From contig CBDBKI010000005.1 in NCBI GenBank assembly GCA_965206615.1, positions 3,038,001 to 3,102,000 of the forward strand: DNA of 64,000 nucleotides, given 5' to 3'. Of the stretch, positions 42,575-51,513 are shown one piece after another. Each line of letters opens with the position of its first letter. Positions within the stretch are counted from its first letter, which is position 1. Under the pieces are notes generated by a model. It did no database searches. It was not told the origin of the DNA and saw only the letters and a list, made by a program, of their open reading frames with translations. The position numbers and the translations under genes are program-made. This DNA comes from VXNE01 sp965206615 (GTDB lineage Bacteria; Pseudomonadota; Gammaproteobacteria; Pseudomonadales; Azotimanducaceae).

Positions 42575-43795
42575 TCAGGCAAGCATGCGATGGGTCGGCG
42601 CACAGAGCGCATCCACCGCCAGGCCGTGCGGACAGGCGCCCGCACAGGGCTGTCCCGTACAGCCAAGGCAGGCGCTCGCGTTCACGTCGAGCTTCGCGTA
42701 TTCCTCGCGGGCGAAACGCGGGTCGCCGTAGTCCGTCGCGTACATGCGGGTGCGCATGACGTCCGGTATCGGCACCCCGTAAGGGCACGCCCCCTCGCAC
42801 TCCGCACAGGCATGACGACAGTACGTCGCGCCGTTCAGCACCGCATAGCGCTCGAGCAGCGCGAGATCCTCGCCGGTGACGCCCCGGGTACCCGATGCGC
42901 CGAGATACTCGTCAATGCGCTCCTCTGAGTTCATCGTGATGATCAGCCCGTGCACATGGTCGTCGGACAGCACCCAGCGGAACGCCGCCTGGGCGAACGT
43001 CGCCTCGCCCCGCTCGAAGGCCCGCATGTCGTTCAGCCGTGCGCCCATCAGCGTCTTCATGACCACCACGCCGACGTCCTTCTCCCGCGCCTTCGCGAGC
43101 GCACGCGGCAGCGCCGGTTGCAGGGCCACGTAGTCGAACGACCGCGTGAGGTTCTGATAGAAGGAGGGATCCTGGCCGAAGTTATAGGCGACGAGCACGA
43201 CATCGACCATGTCCTCGTCAAAGGCGTAGTCGAGGCAATCGATCAGCCGCCCGCCGTGGCCGGACATGCCGACGAAGCGAATCTTGCCCTGCTCCTTCGC
43301 CCGCGCGGCGAACTCGTGCCACTCGGGGTTCTGCAACCGCGCCACGTCGTTGACCGCGTGACTGAAGTAGACGTCGATGTAGTCCGTGCGCAGGCGCCGC
43401 AGCGACGTCTCCAGAGACTGCATCAGGGAATCCCGGTCCCGGCTGGCGCGCGCCATGGTCTTGGACACCAGCACGATCTCCTGCCGGCGGCCCTCGAGCG
43501 CGCGTCCCATGGCGTTCTCGGACGCGCCCCCCGTGTAGTCTTCGGCGGTGTCGAAGTAGTTCACGCCCTTGTCGAGGGCGTGCCGCACGAGGTCTTCGCC
43601 GCCGCGCCGCAGACGCGCGGAACCGAAGGAGATGTCGGAGATCTCGAGGCCGGTACGACCGAGCCGGGTGTAGCGCCGCACTTCGCCGGCGGAGCGGGCC
43701 GCGTCCGGCGGCGAGGTCGCAGCGGCCGCCACCAGCGGTGCGACGCCCGCCAGCGCCCCCAAACGCAACACGTCGCGGCGGCCCAGTCTCGTCAT
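42575..43795 (-). CDS. Tat-exported aldo/keto reductase with two [4Fe-4S] motifs
   Basis: 406 residues from the ATG at 43795 (GAGGGG upstream). Twin-arginine signal TRLGRRDVLRLGALAG. The AKR barrel follows: YTRLGRTGLEISDISFGSA, the catalytic Asp/Tyr region VNYFDTAEDYTGGASE, RLRTDYIDVYFSHAV and the GMSGHGG region. The C-terminus adds a bacterioferredoxin-like Cys cluster pair, CRHACAECEGACPYGVPI and CLGCTGQPCAGACPHGL. This iron-sulfur AKR subfamily occurs near redox enzymes; the substrate is unknown. It is monocistronic. Confidence 0.87.
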   Translation of the reverse strand: MTRLGRRDVLRLGALAGVAPLVAAAATSPPDAARSAGEVRRYTRLGRTGLEISDISFGSARLRRGGEDLVRHALDKGVNYFDTAEDYTGGASENAMGRALEGRRQEIVLVSKTMARASRDRDSLMQSLETSLRRLRTDYIDVYFSHAVNDVARLQNPEWHEFAARAKEQGKIRFVGMSGHGGRLIDCLDYAFDEDMVDVVLVAYNFGQDPSFYQNLTRSFDYVALQPALPRALAKAREKDVGVVVMKTLMGARLNDMRAFERGEATFAQAAFRWVLSDDHVHGLIITMNSEERIDEYLGASGTRGVTGEDLALLERYAVLNGATYCRHACAECEGACPYGVPIPDVMRTRMYATDYGDPRFAREEYAKLDVNASACLGCTGQPCAGACPHGLAVDALCAPTHRMLA

Positions 43796-43951
43796 CGCAG
43801 TTCCCCTCGACCTGTGTCCCCGAGTCCCCCGCGATAGGCGATCCGAGGTGAGCCCCGGACCCGGCACGGCCCGGGCAGACATTCGGCGGACAGCTTACGC
43901 GCGACCGACGAGGCTGTCATCTTCCGGCCCCGCGCGCACGTCCGCCGGGGC

Positions 43952-44755
43952 TCAGGACACCGTCGCCCTCCGGCGCGGACGGCGCACGCGCGTCACCACG
44001 AACAGCGCCAACGCCGCCACGACGATCGACGGACCGGAAGGCGTGTCCCAGTTCGCCGACGCGAGCAGTCCGCCGACGACCGCAACCACTCCGGCCACCG
44101 CCGCGCCAACCGCCATCCTTTCCGGGCTGGTCGCGAAGCGCCGCACGGTCGCGGCAGGAATCACCAGCAGGGCCACGATCAGGAGGACGCCCACGATCTT
44201 GATGGCCACGGCGATCACGGCCGCGACCAGCAGCCCGAACACCAGGCGTGCGCGGTCGGGGCGCAGTCCCGCCACGGTCGCAAGCTCCTCGCTGACCGTC
44301 GCGGCCAGCAGGGGTCGCCACAACCATGCGAGGATACCCAGGGCCACCGCACCGCCGGCCCAGATCAGGGCCAGGTCGAGCCGCGATACGGCCAGGATGT
44401 CCCCGAACAGGAGCGCCGCCAGGTCGAGGCGCATGTTGGGAAAGAACGACAGCGTGACCAGGCCCAGCGCGAGGCCACCGTGCGCCAGCAGGCCCAGGAG
44501 ACTGTCCGTCGGCAGCGTGTCGCGCCCTTCCAGATGGAACATCACGACCACGACCACGGATGCGGTCGCGAAGATGCCGATGGCCAGGTGCAGATCCATC
44601 AGGATGGCGAACGCCACGCCGAGCAGGGCGGAGTGGGCAATCGTCTCGCCAAAGTACGCCAGGCGACGCCAGACGACGAAGCAACCCGCCGGGCCGGTCA
44701 CCAGCGCGAGGCCGACCCCGGCCAGCAGCGCACGCACCAGGAAGTCGTCGAGCAT
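43952..44755 (-). CDS. znuB: Zinc ABC transporter permease ZnuB
   Basis: A 267-residue ABC-3 family permease with about eight helices. Landmarks: RRLAYFGETIAHSALLGVAF, ARLVFGLLVAAVIAVAIKIV, GVLLIVALLVIPAATVRRF. It exports nothing; it imports zinc delivered by ZnuA, driven by ZnuC. The reading frame is intact although its two partners are broken. Eight bases separate it from the znuC stop. Confidence 0.93.
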   Translation of the reverse strand: MLDDFLVRALLAGVGLALVTGPAGCFVVWRRLAYFGETIAHSALLGVAFAILMDLHLAIGIFATASVVVVVMFHLEGRDTLPTDSLLGLLAHGGLALGLVTLSFFPNMRLDLAALLFGDILAVSRLDLALIWAGGAVALGILAWLWRPLLAATVSEELATVAGLRPDRARLVFGLLVAAVIAVAIKIVGVLLIVALLVIPAATVRRFATSPERMAVGAAVAGVVAVVGGLLASANWDTPSGPSIVVAALALFVVTRVRRPRRRATVS

Positions 44756-44762
44756 GACCGGG

Positions 44763-45452
44763 TTAGCCCGCCGACCCGCCCGGACGTCCGCCGACCAGGT
44801 CCGGGTCGCGGCCGATACCCGCCCGTTCGTCGTACTCGTGCGGCACGAGGACGCAGAAGTCGTCGCCGGTGTCCATGGCCAGCTGGAGATCGTGCGTTAT
44901 GCACAGGATCCCGCAATCGAGTTCCCTGCGGATGCTCTCGATCTGTTCCTGCAACACCTCCGCGCCAGCGACGTCGACGCCCTGCCCCGGTTCGTCGAGC
45001 ACCAGCAGGTCGGGCCGGTGCAGCAGGGCGCGGGCCAGCAGCAGGCGCTGGAACTCGCCGCCGGACAGCGTCGTGACGGGCGGGTCGCCGAGTCGTTCGA
45101 GGCCGACGGCCGCCAGGGCGGCATCGATCTCCTCGCCCCGAAAGCGACCGGTGAGCGTCACCAGGCGACGCACGCTCAAGGGCAGCGTGGGGGTCAGGGT
45201 CAGGCGCTACGGAACGTATCCCACCGCCAGCGACGGCGCGCGTTCGATGCTGCCCTCGTCGATCTCGAGCAGCCCCAGCACCGCCTTCGCGCAGGTCGAT
45301 TTGCCGGCGCCGTTGCCGCCGATCACGTAGACCAGCTGGCCGCGCGGCACCTGGAGGTCGACATGACGGATGATCCAGCGGTCTGCCCGGCGCACGCCAA
45401 CATCCCGGACGCGAACGAGCGGTACCGGATCGGTGGGTTGCGGTTCTTCCAT
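44763..45452 (-). pseudogene. znuC: Zinc ABC transporter ATPase ZnuC interrupted by an amber codon
   Basis: From the ATG at 45452: VRVRDVGVRRADRWIIRHVD, Walker A VIGGNGAGKST, then LAVGYVP and an in-frame TAG at 45207-45209. The same frame continues without other change: RLTLTPTLPLSVRRLVTLTG, signature LSGGEFQRLLLARAL, Walker B PDLLVLDEPGQGVDVAG and H-loop CITHDLQLAM. ZnuC homologues have Gln after VGYVP, so a single C-to-T change (CAG to TAG) explains the stop. The product would be a 81-residue fragment unless amber is read through. Confidence 0.88.
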
Positions 45453-45562
45453 CTCGAGGCCATCCGAGGCGGCGTGGGCGGCACCGGCCCCACCGGCAGG
45501 GGGTTCCGTCTCCGCACCGGGAGCGACGCTGCCGCACACCCGTGTCTGGCGGTCCCGCTCCC

Positions 45563-46147
45563 GTGCCCGTACGCATCGTGGAACACGATGAAGGGTTGGC
45601 CGCGCACGGCCGCCGTCTGCGTGGCGATGCGCTGGGTCAGGGCGTCGAGCCGGGCGGCAAAGGCGGCCGCATTCGCCATGTAGGCGTCCATGTTCTCGGG
45701 GTCGGCGCTCGACAGCGTTGCGGCGATCGCGCGCGTCATCGCGGCGGCGTTGTGCGGGTCTAGCCAGACGTGCAGGTCGAAGGCAGCGTGGTCGTCGTCT
45801 TCGTGTTCGCCCGCGGCCTTCGCTTCGTCCTCGTTATGGTCGTCGCCATGGTGTTCGTCCTCGGCGGCTGCATGGTCATCGCGCTCGTGGTCACCTGCAT
45901 CGCCCTCATGATCCGCGTCGTCGCCGTGGCCGCCATGATCGTGGGCCTCGAAGGTGGCGCCGGCGCGTAGCGGCCGGCGGACGAGTCCGTCCGCCGCGGC
46001 CAGTTCGACGACGTGGGCGTCCGCCGCAAGCGTGTCGATCGGTCCGGCGAGGGACGTCTCGAGGGACTCGGCCACGAGGAAGACGACGTGCGCTTCCTGG
46101 ATCCTGCGTGCGTCGGACGGACGCAGGCTGAAATCGTGCGGCGAGGC
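45563..46147 (-). pseudogene. znuA: ZnuA fragment A (middle of protein, inverted relative to fragment B)
   Basis: About 195 codons on the minus strand read ASPHDFSLRPSDARRIQEAH, then VELAAADGLVRRPL, the His/Asp-rich zinc loop of about 60 residues, HVWLDPHNAAAMTRAIAATL and finally FIVFHDAYGH, where homology stops. These are zinc-binding points of the periplasmic zinc-binding protein. The signal peptide and first 40-45 residues are absent, and the C-terminal third is missing on this strand; it lies on the opposite strand at 46152-46451. Confidence 0.88.
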
Positions 46148-46151
46148 GGCG

Positions 46152-46451
46152 CATTTCGAGGAACGATTCGGCCTGACGGCTGCGGGGTCGGCAGTGGTCG
46201 GCGCCGACCGGTCGCCAGGGGTGCGACGCATTGCAGAACTGCGCGGCAAGGTGCGCGAGCTCGACGTGCGCTGCGTGCTTGCCGAGCCGCAGTTCGACGG
46301 CCGCCTCATCGAGGTCATCGTCGAGGGCTCCGACGCGCGCACGGGCCTGGTCGACCCGCTCGGTGCAACCCTCGCGAGCGGTCCCGAACTCTACTTCACG
46401 CTCCTCGGCGACATGGCCGCCGCGTTCGCGGAGTGCCTCTCGCCACCTTGA
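46152..46451 (+). pseudogene. znuA: ZnuA fragment B (C-terminal third, plus strand)
   Basis: 100 codons on the plus strand read HFEERFGLTAAGSAVV, RRIAELRGKVRELDVRCVLA, EPQFDGRLIEVIVEGSDART, GLVDPLGATLASGPELYFT and end AECLSPP-stop. This is the exact continuation of FHDAYGH in ZnuA proteins (FHDAYxxFExxFGL). It starts within 5 bp of where fragment A begins on the other strand, so the two pieces are divergent halves of one gene. Confidence 0.88.
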
Positions 46452-46479
46452 TGCACGTACTCGCTCCACGGCCCGAATC

Positions 46480-46560
46480 CCATACCTAAAAAACCCCCAT
46501 ATGACCTTACATTAGTTCTCTAACTATTTGATTTAAATATATACCTGAGGGCTTTCTGGC
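46480..46560. other. AT-rich patch in a 283-bp gap
   Basis: Between the znuA C-terminal fragment and the sulfotransferase gene. Bases 46485-46550 are strongly AT-rich. I see no Zur-type palindrome and no gene. A small GGCTTTC/GGAGCC stem follows at about 46551-46570. Confidence 0.4.
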
Positions 46561-46734
46561 CGGAGCCCGGCAACGTCCCGGTACCGCGTTCCCATACCCG
46601 AATTTCGCTCTCGACGGACAGCAAAGGCCGTGACGGCACGCACCGGGTGGACCCGGAACACGGGATTGCGCTACGACGCCTTGCCCTACCCCGCTCCGGG
46701 TAGCGCGGCGTCCTCTGCCAAGGTCTTCGTTCAG

Positions 46735-47394
46735 TCAGTCCCCACGCGGGGCGGTCATGTCCCGAATAGGCGCACCCCCGCGCCACCGCTCCTGGAATTC
46801 CTCCGAGGTGTTGATATGCGGATAGGGCTCCGCCGGTTCCTCGACGCCCAGGGCTTCGCACAACGGCCCCCAGCCGTCCTTGCCGTCGAACAGCACCAGC
46901 CGCTCGGCAGGCACCTCCCGATACACCCGGGCCACGTTGGCCTTGTACACCGCGATGGCGTTGCCGCGATTGGCGAGGTCGCCCCCGAACGTGCCGTCGA
47001 CGATGACCTCTTTGGCCATGACAAGACGTTCCCGGATATCCGCGTCGTCCGATTGCATGCCGTCGTGCATGGAGCGGAAGATGGTCCGCCAGGCGCTTTC
47101 GAACCAGCTGTCCGCATCCCGTACGGTGAGGACGATCTTCGCGTCGGGATACACCTGCATCAGCCGGGGCCAGAAGGCCGCCGTCGGCCAGTCCACCGCC
47201 GCGGCATAGCCTTCGAAGAGCTCGTCCCAGGGCGCCGCCCCGCGCCATGCGGCACGCCAGAGCCCGACGTGCGACGGGTTCACCGCCACTTCGGCCATGT
47301 GGTAGCACTTCGAGAAGCCGAGCGTCTCGAGCGCCTGCTTCAGCGAAAACGTGCCGGTGCGTCCGAACCCGGCTCCAATCACACGTAATGTCAT
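46735..47394 (-). CDS. Sulfotransferase family protein
   Basis: 219 residues from the ATG at 47394. The PAPS 5'-phosphosulfate loop is VIGAGFGRTGTFSLKQAL at residues 4-21; VYPDAKIVLTVRDADSWFES is the usual 3'-phosphate region and VPAERLVLFDGKDGWGPLCE the C-terminal helix start. The size and the GFGRTGT loop match the small sulfotransferase group also found in plants and bacteria. Acceptor unknown. The ATG overlaps the stop of the MtfA-type gene by 4 nt. Confidence 0.88.
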   Translation of the reverse strand: MTLRVIGAGFGRTGTFSLKQALETLGFSKCYHMAEVAVNPSHVGLWRAAWRGAAPWDELFEGYAAAVDWPTAAFWPRLMQVYPDAKIVLTVRDADSWFESAWRTIFRSMHDGMQSDDADIRERLVMAKEVIVDGTFGGDLANRGNAIAVYKANVARVYREVPAERLVLFDGKDGWGPLCEALGVEEPAEPYPHINTSEEFQERWRGGAPIRDMTAPRGD

Positions 47395-48170
47395 GCTGGC
47401 GTCTCCAGTCCGGCGGGGTCCTCGCCGAACAGCGCGACGAGGCACGCGTGGACGTCGGGACAGGCGCGCCGCAGCAGCGTCGGCGCGGTAAAGAATGTCT
47501 CCACGGCCACCGAGAAGAACTCCGCGGGACTCTCCGTCGCATAGTCGTCGATCAGGGGCTCCTCGCCCCGGTCCACCATGGCGCAGAGGTTCTCATAGGC
47601 CACGGAGAAGGCCGTGGACCACCGCGCGACCCCCATGCCCGGGCGCAGTGGCGGCAGGCCGTTGTGGTCGCCCGTCAGCTCGTCGAGCTTGTGCGCGAAC
47701 TCATGCAGGACGACGTTCCCCGGAAAGGCCTCCGCTTCACGCCACGGACGCGCTTCGTCCCAGGCAAGCACAATCGCGCCGCCGTACATCGCTTCCCCGT
47801 CCAGTTCCTCGTAACCCGTATGCAGGATGCCGTCCTCGTCCATCGACTCGCGCTCCGCGACGAAGCCCCCGGCGTACAGGACGACCGTCCGACAGGCCCG
47901 CAGATACTCGTAGCCGAGGTGCAACACCAGTCGGCACGCCTGCGCGGCCACCGCCACGCGCACATAGTCGGTCACTTCGAAGCCGCGGGCCCCGAAGAAA
48001 CGCTTCTCGGCCAGAAAACGGGCCGCGAGGACGCGCAGACGGTCCACCTCGGGTGCCGTCAGCCCGTCGCAGAGAGGAAGCTCTCCAACCACCCGCCCCC
48101 ACAGCGCGTCGGAAATCGCGTAGCGCCGCCGACGGCGCGCGTCGATCCACTCAGACAGCCGGTTACGAAT
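47391..48170 (-). CDS. mtfA: MtfA/DgsA family zinc-dependent peptidase (M90)
   Basis: A 259-residue protein. Motifs: PLCDGLTAPEVDRLRVLAAR, VLYAGGFV, the metallopeptidase HExxH in NVVLHEFAHKLDELTGD and the downstream Glu in SPAEFFSVAVETFF. In enteric bacteria MtfA binds the Mlc repressor and controls glucose uptake. No ATG, GTG or TTG lies at the expected N-terminus; an ATT at 48170 with GGGAAGGA five bases upstream gives (M)RNRLSEWIDARRRRRY, the normal start, and overlaps the stop of the preceding gene. The start call is therefore unusual. Confidence 0.82.
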   Translation of the reverse strand: MRNRLSEWIDARRRRRYAISDALWGRVVGELPLCDGLTAPEVDRLRVLAARFLAEKRFFGARGFEVTDYVRVAVAAQACRLVLHLGYEYLRACRTVVLYAGGFVAERESMDEDGILHTGYEELDGEAMYGGAIVLAWDEARPWREAEAFPGNVVLHEFAHKLDELTGDHNGLPPLRPGMGVARWSTAFSVAYENLCAMVDRGEEPLIDDYATESPAEFFSVAVETFFTAPTLLRRACPDVHACLVALFGEDPAGLETPA

Positions 48171-48579
48171 CGGCGTCCTTCCCGAAGAGCGCGTCGAGCC
48201 TTGCGCGGGCTTCCTCTTCTTTCGAAAGCGGTCCCGGCGACTGCTCGCTGTCGTCTCCGGAATCGGCGTCCGCGCGCTCGCCGAACAGCGCGTCCAGGCG
48301 CGATTTCGCACCGTCGCGCTGCGTGCCGATGACGGATCGGTAGGCCGCGGAGACCGGACGGAAGTAGTCGCAGAAGTTGGCCGTCTCCTTGTGCACGGGC
48401 GGATCCGTCCGGTCGTGTTCGCACTGATCGTCGAGGCGCGGTGCGAAATGCCGGCACAGCCGGCAGCAGTGCAGGTCCTCGAAACACGCCGGACAGTTCG
48501 CATGGCGGCTGATGGGTCGGGGGATCTCCGCAAGCGATGCCCCGCAATTCCAGCAAACGATCTCGGCCACCGACGTCAC
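48163..48579 (-). CDS. Cysteine-rich zinc-ribbon protein with LDALFG repeats
   Basis: 138 residues. The N-terminal half carries CWNCG, CPAC and CCRLCRHF pairs plus a further Cys in QCEHDR and NFCDYFRP, suggesting two zinc sites. The C-terminal half is acidic and contains two copies of RLDALFG (RLDALFGERADAD and RLDALFGKDADS). The family occurs beside MtfA-type genes in Gammaproteobacteria, as here; function unknown. Confidence 0.8.
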   Translation of the reverse strand: MTSVAEIVCWNCGASLAEIPRPISRHANCPACFEDLHCCRLCRHFAPRLDDQCEHDRTDPPVHKETANFCDYFRPVSAAYRSVIGTQRDGAKSRLDALFGERADADSGDDSEQSPGPLSKEEEARARLDALFGKDADS

Positions 48580-48659
48580 CCCGGTGATGGTCCCGGACGA
48601 GAGTATTGAGAAGGCGATGCCCGCAGGTCAACGGCCGAGGCACCGGTGCGCCGTCACGC

Positions 48660-49451
48660 TCACCCACCCATCGCCGCCATCGCCTGTCGATGCAGCCCCT
48701 CGCTGGCTGCGGCGATCACCATGACGCCGCCCCTCGGCGTTCGCCCCGCGAGGTCCGTGACGATACCGCCGGCCCCGCGAACGATGGGGACCAGGGGCAG
48801 GATGTCGTACGGCTGCAAGCGGTCCTCGACGACCAGATCCACGAGCCCGTGCGCGAGCAGGCAATAGTTGTAGCAGTCTCCCCCGTACCGCATCATCCGG
48901 ACCCGCGCGGCCAAGGCTTCGAAGCGCGACAGCGTGGCGCTCCGGAACATCGAGGGGTGCGTCGCCACGAGAACGGCTTCGTTCAGGACGGCATCCGCGC
49001 GCACTTCGATCCGCCTGCGCTCTGCGCCACGCGTCACCCACGCGCTCTCACCGTTGCCGGAGAACGTCTCCCCGACCACCGGCTGGTGCATCAGCCCGCC
49101 GACCGGTTCCCCATCCCGAAGGAGGCCGAGCAGACAACCCCACACCGGCAGTCCCATGACGAACGCGCGGGTGCCGTCGATCGGGTCGACGATCCAGCTC
49201 CAGGAAGAGGATCCGCTCGAGGCGCCGTATTCCTCGCCGACGACGCCGTGATCCGGGTAGCGCTCGGCAATACGCTCGCGGATGCGGGCTTCCACCCCAC
49301 GGTCCGCCTCCGTCACCGGATCGAAGCCGTCGTCACCCCGCTTGTTGGCGATGACGACCTGGTGCCGGAAGTACCTGGCCGCGATTTCGCCGGCTTCGGC
49401 CAGTACGTCGTGGCCGAAACGCAGCAACTCGTCGATCCCCGACGTGCTCAT
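48660..49451 (-). CDS. Inositol monophosphatase family protein, HisN-like
   Basis: 263 residues from the ATG at 49451. Metal-binding motifs of the superfamily: GVVGEEYG, SWIVDPIDGTRAFVMGLP (D-P-I-D-G-T) and the C-terminal QPYDILPLVPIVRGAGG. The pattern MRYGGDCYNYCLLAHGLVDL resembles histidinol-phosphatases of the HisN type more than SuhB. Reaction: magnesium-dependent hydrolysis of a phosphate monoester, perhaps histidinol phosphate. Not in a histidine operon here. Confidence 0.85.
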   Translation of the reverse strand: MSTSGIDELLRFGHDVLAEAGEIAARYFRHQVVIANKRGDDGFDPVTEADRGVEARIRERIAERYPDHGVVGEEYGASSGSSSWSWIVDPIDGTRAFVMGLPVWGCLLGLLRDGEPVGGLMHQPVVGETFSGNGESAWVTRGAERRRIEVRADAVLNEAVLVATHPSMFRSATLSRFEALAARVRMMRYGGDCYNYCLLAHGLVDLVVEDRLQPYDILPLVPIVRGAGGIVTDLAGRTPRGGVMVIAAASEGLHRQAMAAMGG

Positions 49452-49487
49452 GTGGACTCCACTCCCCCGCACGGGGCCCGGCGCAGG

Positions 49488-51341
49488 CTAACGGAGGCCG
49501 AGGCGTGCCCGCAACGCCGCCGGCGCCCGGTCGGGCACATGGATGCAGCCGACCAGCCGCGGCTGCCACGCTGCGCCGAGGGCGGGAGCCGGCAAGCCCG
49601 TTTCGGGCAACACGAGACCCGTATTGAATTCGCCCCCGCCTTCGAGTTCGACGTTGTCCGCCCAGGTGTCGCCGCGCCGCATGCGCAGGGGCGCGGGCCG
49701 TTCGTTCACGTACCCATGGACCGCCTGCAGGTCCCCGGGGTACAGGGCATCGATGACCCAGCGTGTCCGGTCGATGACCGCCGGGTCGGTCATCCGCCCG
49801 CGTTGCCCCCACGCCACGATAGCGTTCGCAACGCTGTCCGCTGCCGTCCCCACGATGCCGACGTCCTTCTCATACCCGTGGTGGTAGCTCATCAGGATGG
49901 TGTCGTGGAGGTCCGCGAGATCCTCGAACTGGGAGGAGTAGCTATAGAAGTCCACGGCCCCGTCCATCGAGAACTCATCCACGACGTCGTCCGGGCGCAG
50001 GGCTTCCAACTTGGGCGTGGATGCGCCGGGAGACCGGAAGGAGACCTCGGCCAGTCCCCTGATGACCCGCGAGCGCAGCGGATGCGTTGCAGTGAGCCGG
50101 GACGATGGCCAGCTGGCCGGTTGCTGCGCGATCGCCTCGAGGACGGTCTGCGACGGGTCCAGCCCGTCGATTCGAGAGACCTCCATGAAGTCCGCCGCAT
50201 GGGATAGCTCGTGGTAGAGCAGAAAGGCCAGCAACGGACGGAGGGCCTCGGCCCGCGAAGCGCCGGTACCCCAGCGCACGTTGTTGCGGACATAGCGCCA
50301 CGGTATGCGGAGCTGCAGCCTGCTGCCGAAGCCGCTGCGGAAGTCCGCCTCCCTGGTCACGACAGCCTGTTCCTCCGGCGTACGCCAGAGATAATCCGCG
50401 TCCAGATAGATCGCCCCGGTGTTCGGCCGGTAGTGTGCGGGACGAATGTCGCTGGCGATCACCAGGGCGGTGAGGGAGCGCGCCAGGAGCCGCACATCCT
50501 CCGGGAGCTGCTCGAGGGTCTCGCGGAGGCTGTCTCCCATCCAGCGATGGGAGACCAGTACACGCGTCATCACGTCCTCGACGGTCGGCGCTGCGAACTC
50601 CGTTCCAAGAAAGGGCAGGCGCGCGAGGGAACAGCTCGGGTCCGTGGCTGGGCTCGGGTACGTGCACGATCGCAGCGCTTCTGCGTACGGGCCACTCGGA
50701 ACGTACGGTACGGTGTAGGCGATGTCCGGGCCGTCACGGACGTTCACCTCGAAGACGACCTCCGCGGTACCGCCGAGATCGTCCGTGACGGCAAGCCGCA
50801 CCGGATGGACGCCGGGATCGTCGAACGTGTACTCCGCCGTCACGCCGTCCGCCGCGGCCACGCCGGCGAAGTCCCAGTCAAACAGGACGATCTCGCCGTC
50901 CTCGTCGGCGGAGAGCGAGGCGTCGAAGGTCACGGCCACCGGCGCCTCTCCGTCGACGGGATCCGCCACGATGCGGGCCGTGGGGAGTACGTTCACGACC
51001 AGTTCGTCCGTGGCGCTCGCCTCCACGCCATCGTCGTCGGTCACGGTCAGGCGCACCTGGTAGGAGCCGGATTCCCCATAGGTGTGTTCCACGCTCTGCC
51101 CCGTCCCGGTGATCCCGGTGCCGAAATCCCATGCGTAGTTCGTGATCGACCCGTCCGGGTCCCCGGAGGCCGAGGCATCGAACGTCACGACCAGCGGCGG
51201 CGGACCGCCCGCAGGCGTCGCGGAGAAACTCGCCGTGGGCGGGCGATTTGGCGCGGAGCCGCCGCCACCCCCGCCGCAACCGAGGAGGACAACCGCCGCA
51301 CAGAGCGGCGCACAGGGGAGGACTCGAATCAGGAAGCGCAT
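49488..51341 (-). CDS. PKD-domain lipoprotein with a C-terminal HExxH domain
   Basis: 617 residues. Lipobox VVLLGC then a Gly run. Two PKD domains at about 35-117 (PPTASFSATPAGGPPPLVVT, YAWDFGTG) and 120-205 (VAVTFDASLSADEDGEIVLF, DWDFAG). The C-terminal 400 residues hold LLYHELSHAADFMEVSRIDG, a zinc-metallopeptidase-type HExxH, and aromatic segments (YHHGYEKDVGIVGT). The latter part matches no family I can name. It is probably a secreted surface hydrolase, perhaps a type II secretion client. The gene is divergent from speB. Confidence 0.78.
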   Translation of the reverse strand: MRFLIRVLPCAPLCAAVVLLGCGGGGGGSAPNRPPTASFSATPAGGPPPLVVTFDASASGDPDGSITNYAWDFGTGITGTGQSVEHTYGESGSYQVRLTVTDDDGVEASATDELVVNVLPTARIVADPVDGEAPVAVTFDASLSADEDGEIVLFDWDFAGVAAADGVTAEYTFDDPGVHPVRLAVTDDLGGTAEVVFEVNVRDGPDIAYTVPYVPSGPYAEALRSCTYPSPATDPSCSLARLPFLGTEFAAPTVEDVMTRVLVSHRWMGDSLRETLEQLPEDVRLLARSLTALVIASDIRPAHYRPNTGAIYLDADYLWRTPEEQAVVTREADFRSGFGSRLQLRIPWRYVRNNVRWGTGASRAEALRPLLAFLLYHELSHAADFMEVSRIDGLDPSQTVLEAIAQQPASWPSSRLTATHPLRSRVIRGLAEVSFRSPGASTPKLEALRPDDVVDEFSMDGAVDFYSYSSQFEDLADLHDTILMSYHHGYEKDVGIVGTAADSVANAIVAWGQRGRMTDPAVIDRTRWVIDALYPGDLQAVHGYVNERPAPLRMRRGDTWADNVELEGGGEFNTGLVLPETGLPAPALGAAWQPRLVGCIHVPDRAPAALRARLGLR

Positions 51342-51513
51342 ACCGCGTACCTCTTGGCAACGCCCCCTCCCACCTCAAGCGAGGCAATCAGGGCAGGACT
51401 CTACCAGATTCGACGCCAGTGCAATGCGCGGTCCGAGTCGTTCCGCCGGCGGCGGAGGCCGCCGCCGCTACAATGACGCCGACAGATCGAACGCCACGGT
51501 GAGGACCCTCCCG

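Noticed and set aside
45323..46342. A single 339-codon minus-strand gene covering the ZnuA-like region
   Set aside because: Only the middle matches ZnuA; the upstream part is the complement of the plus-strand ZnuA C-terminus and the downstream part runs out of frame into znuC.
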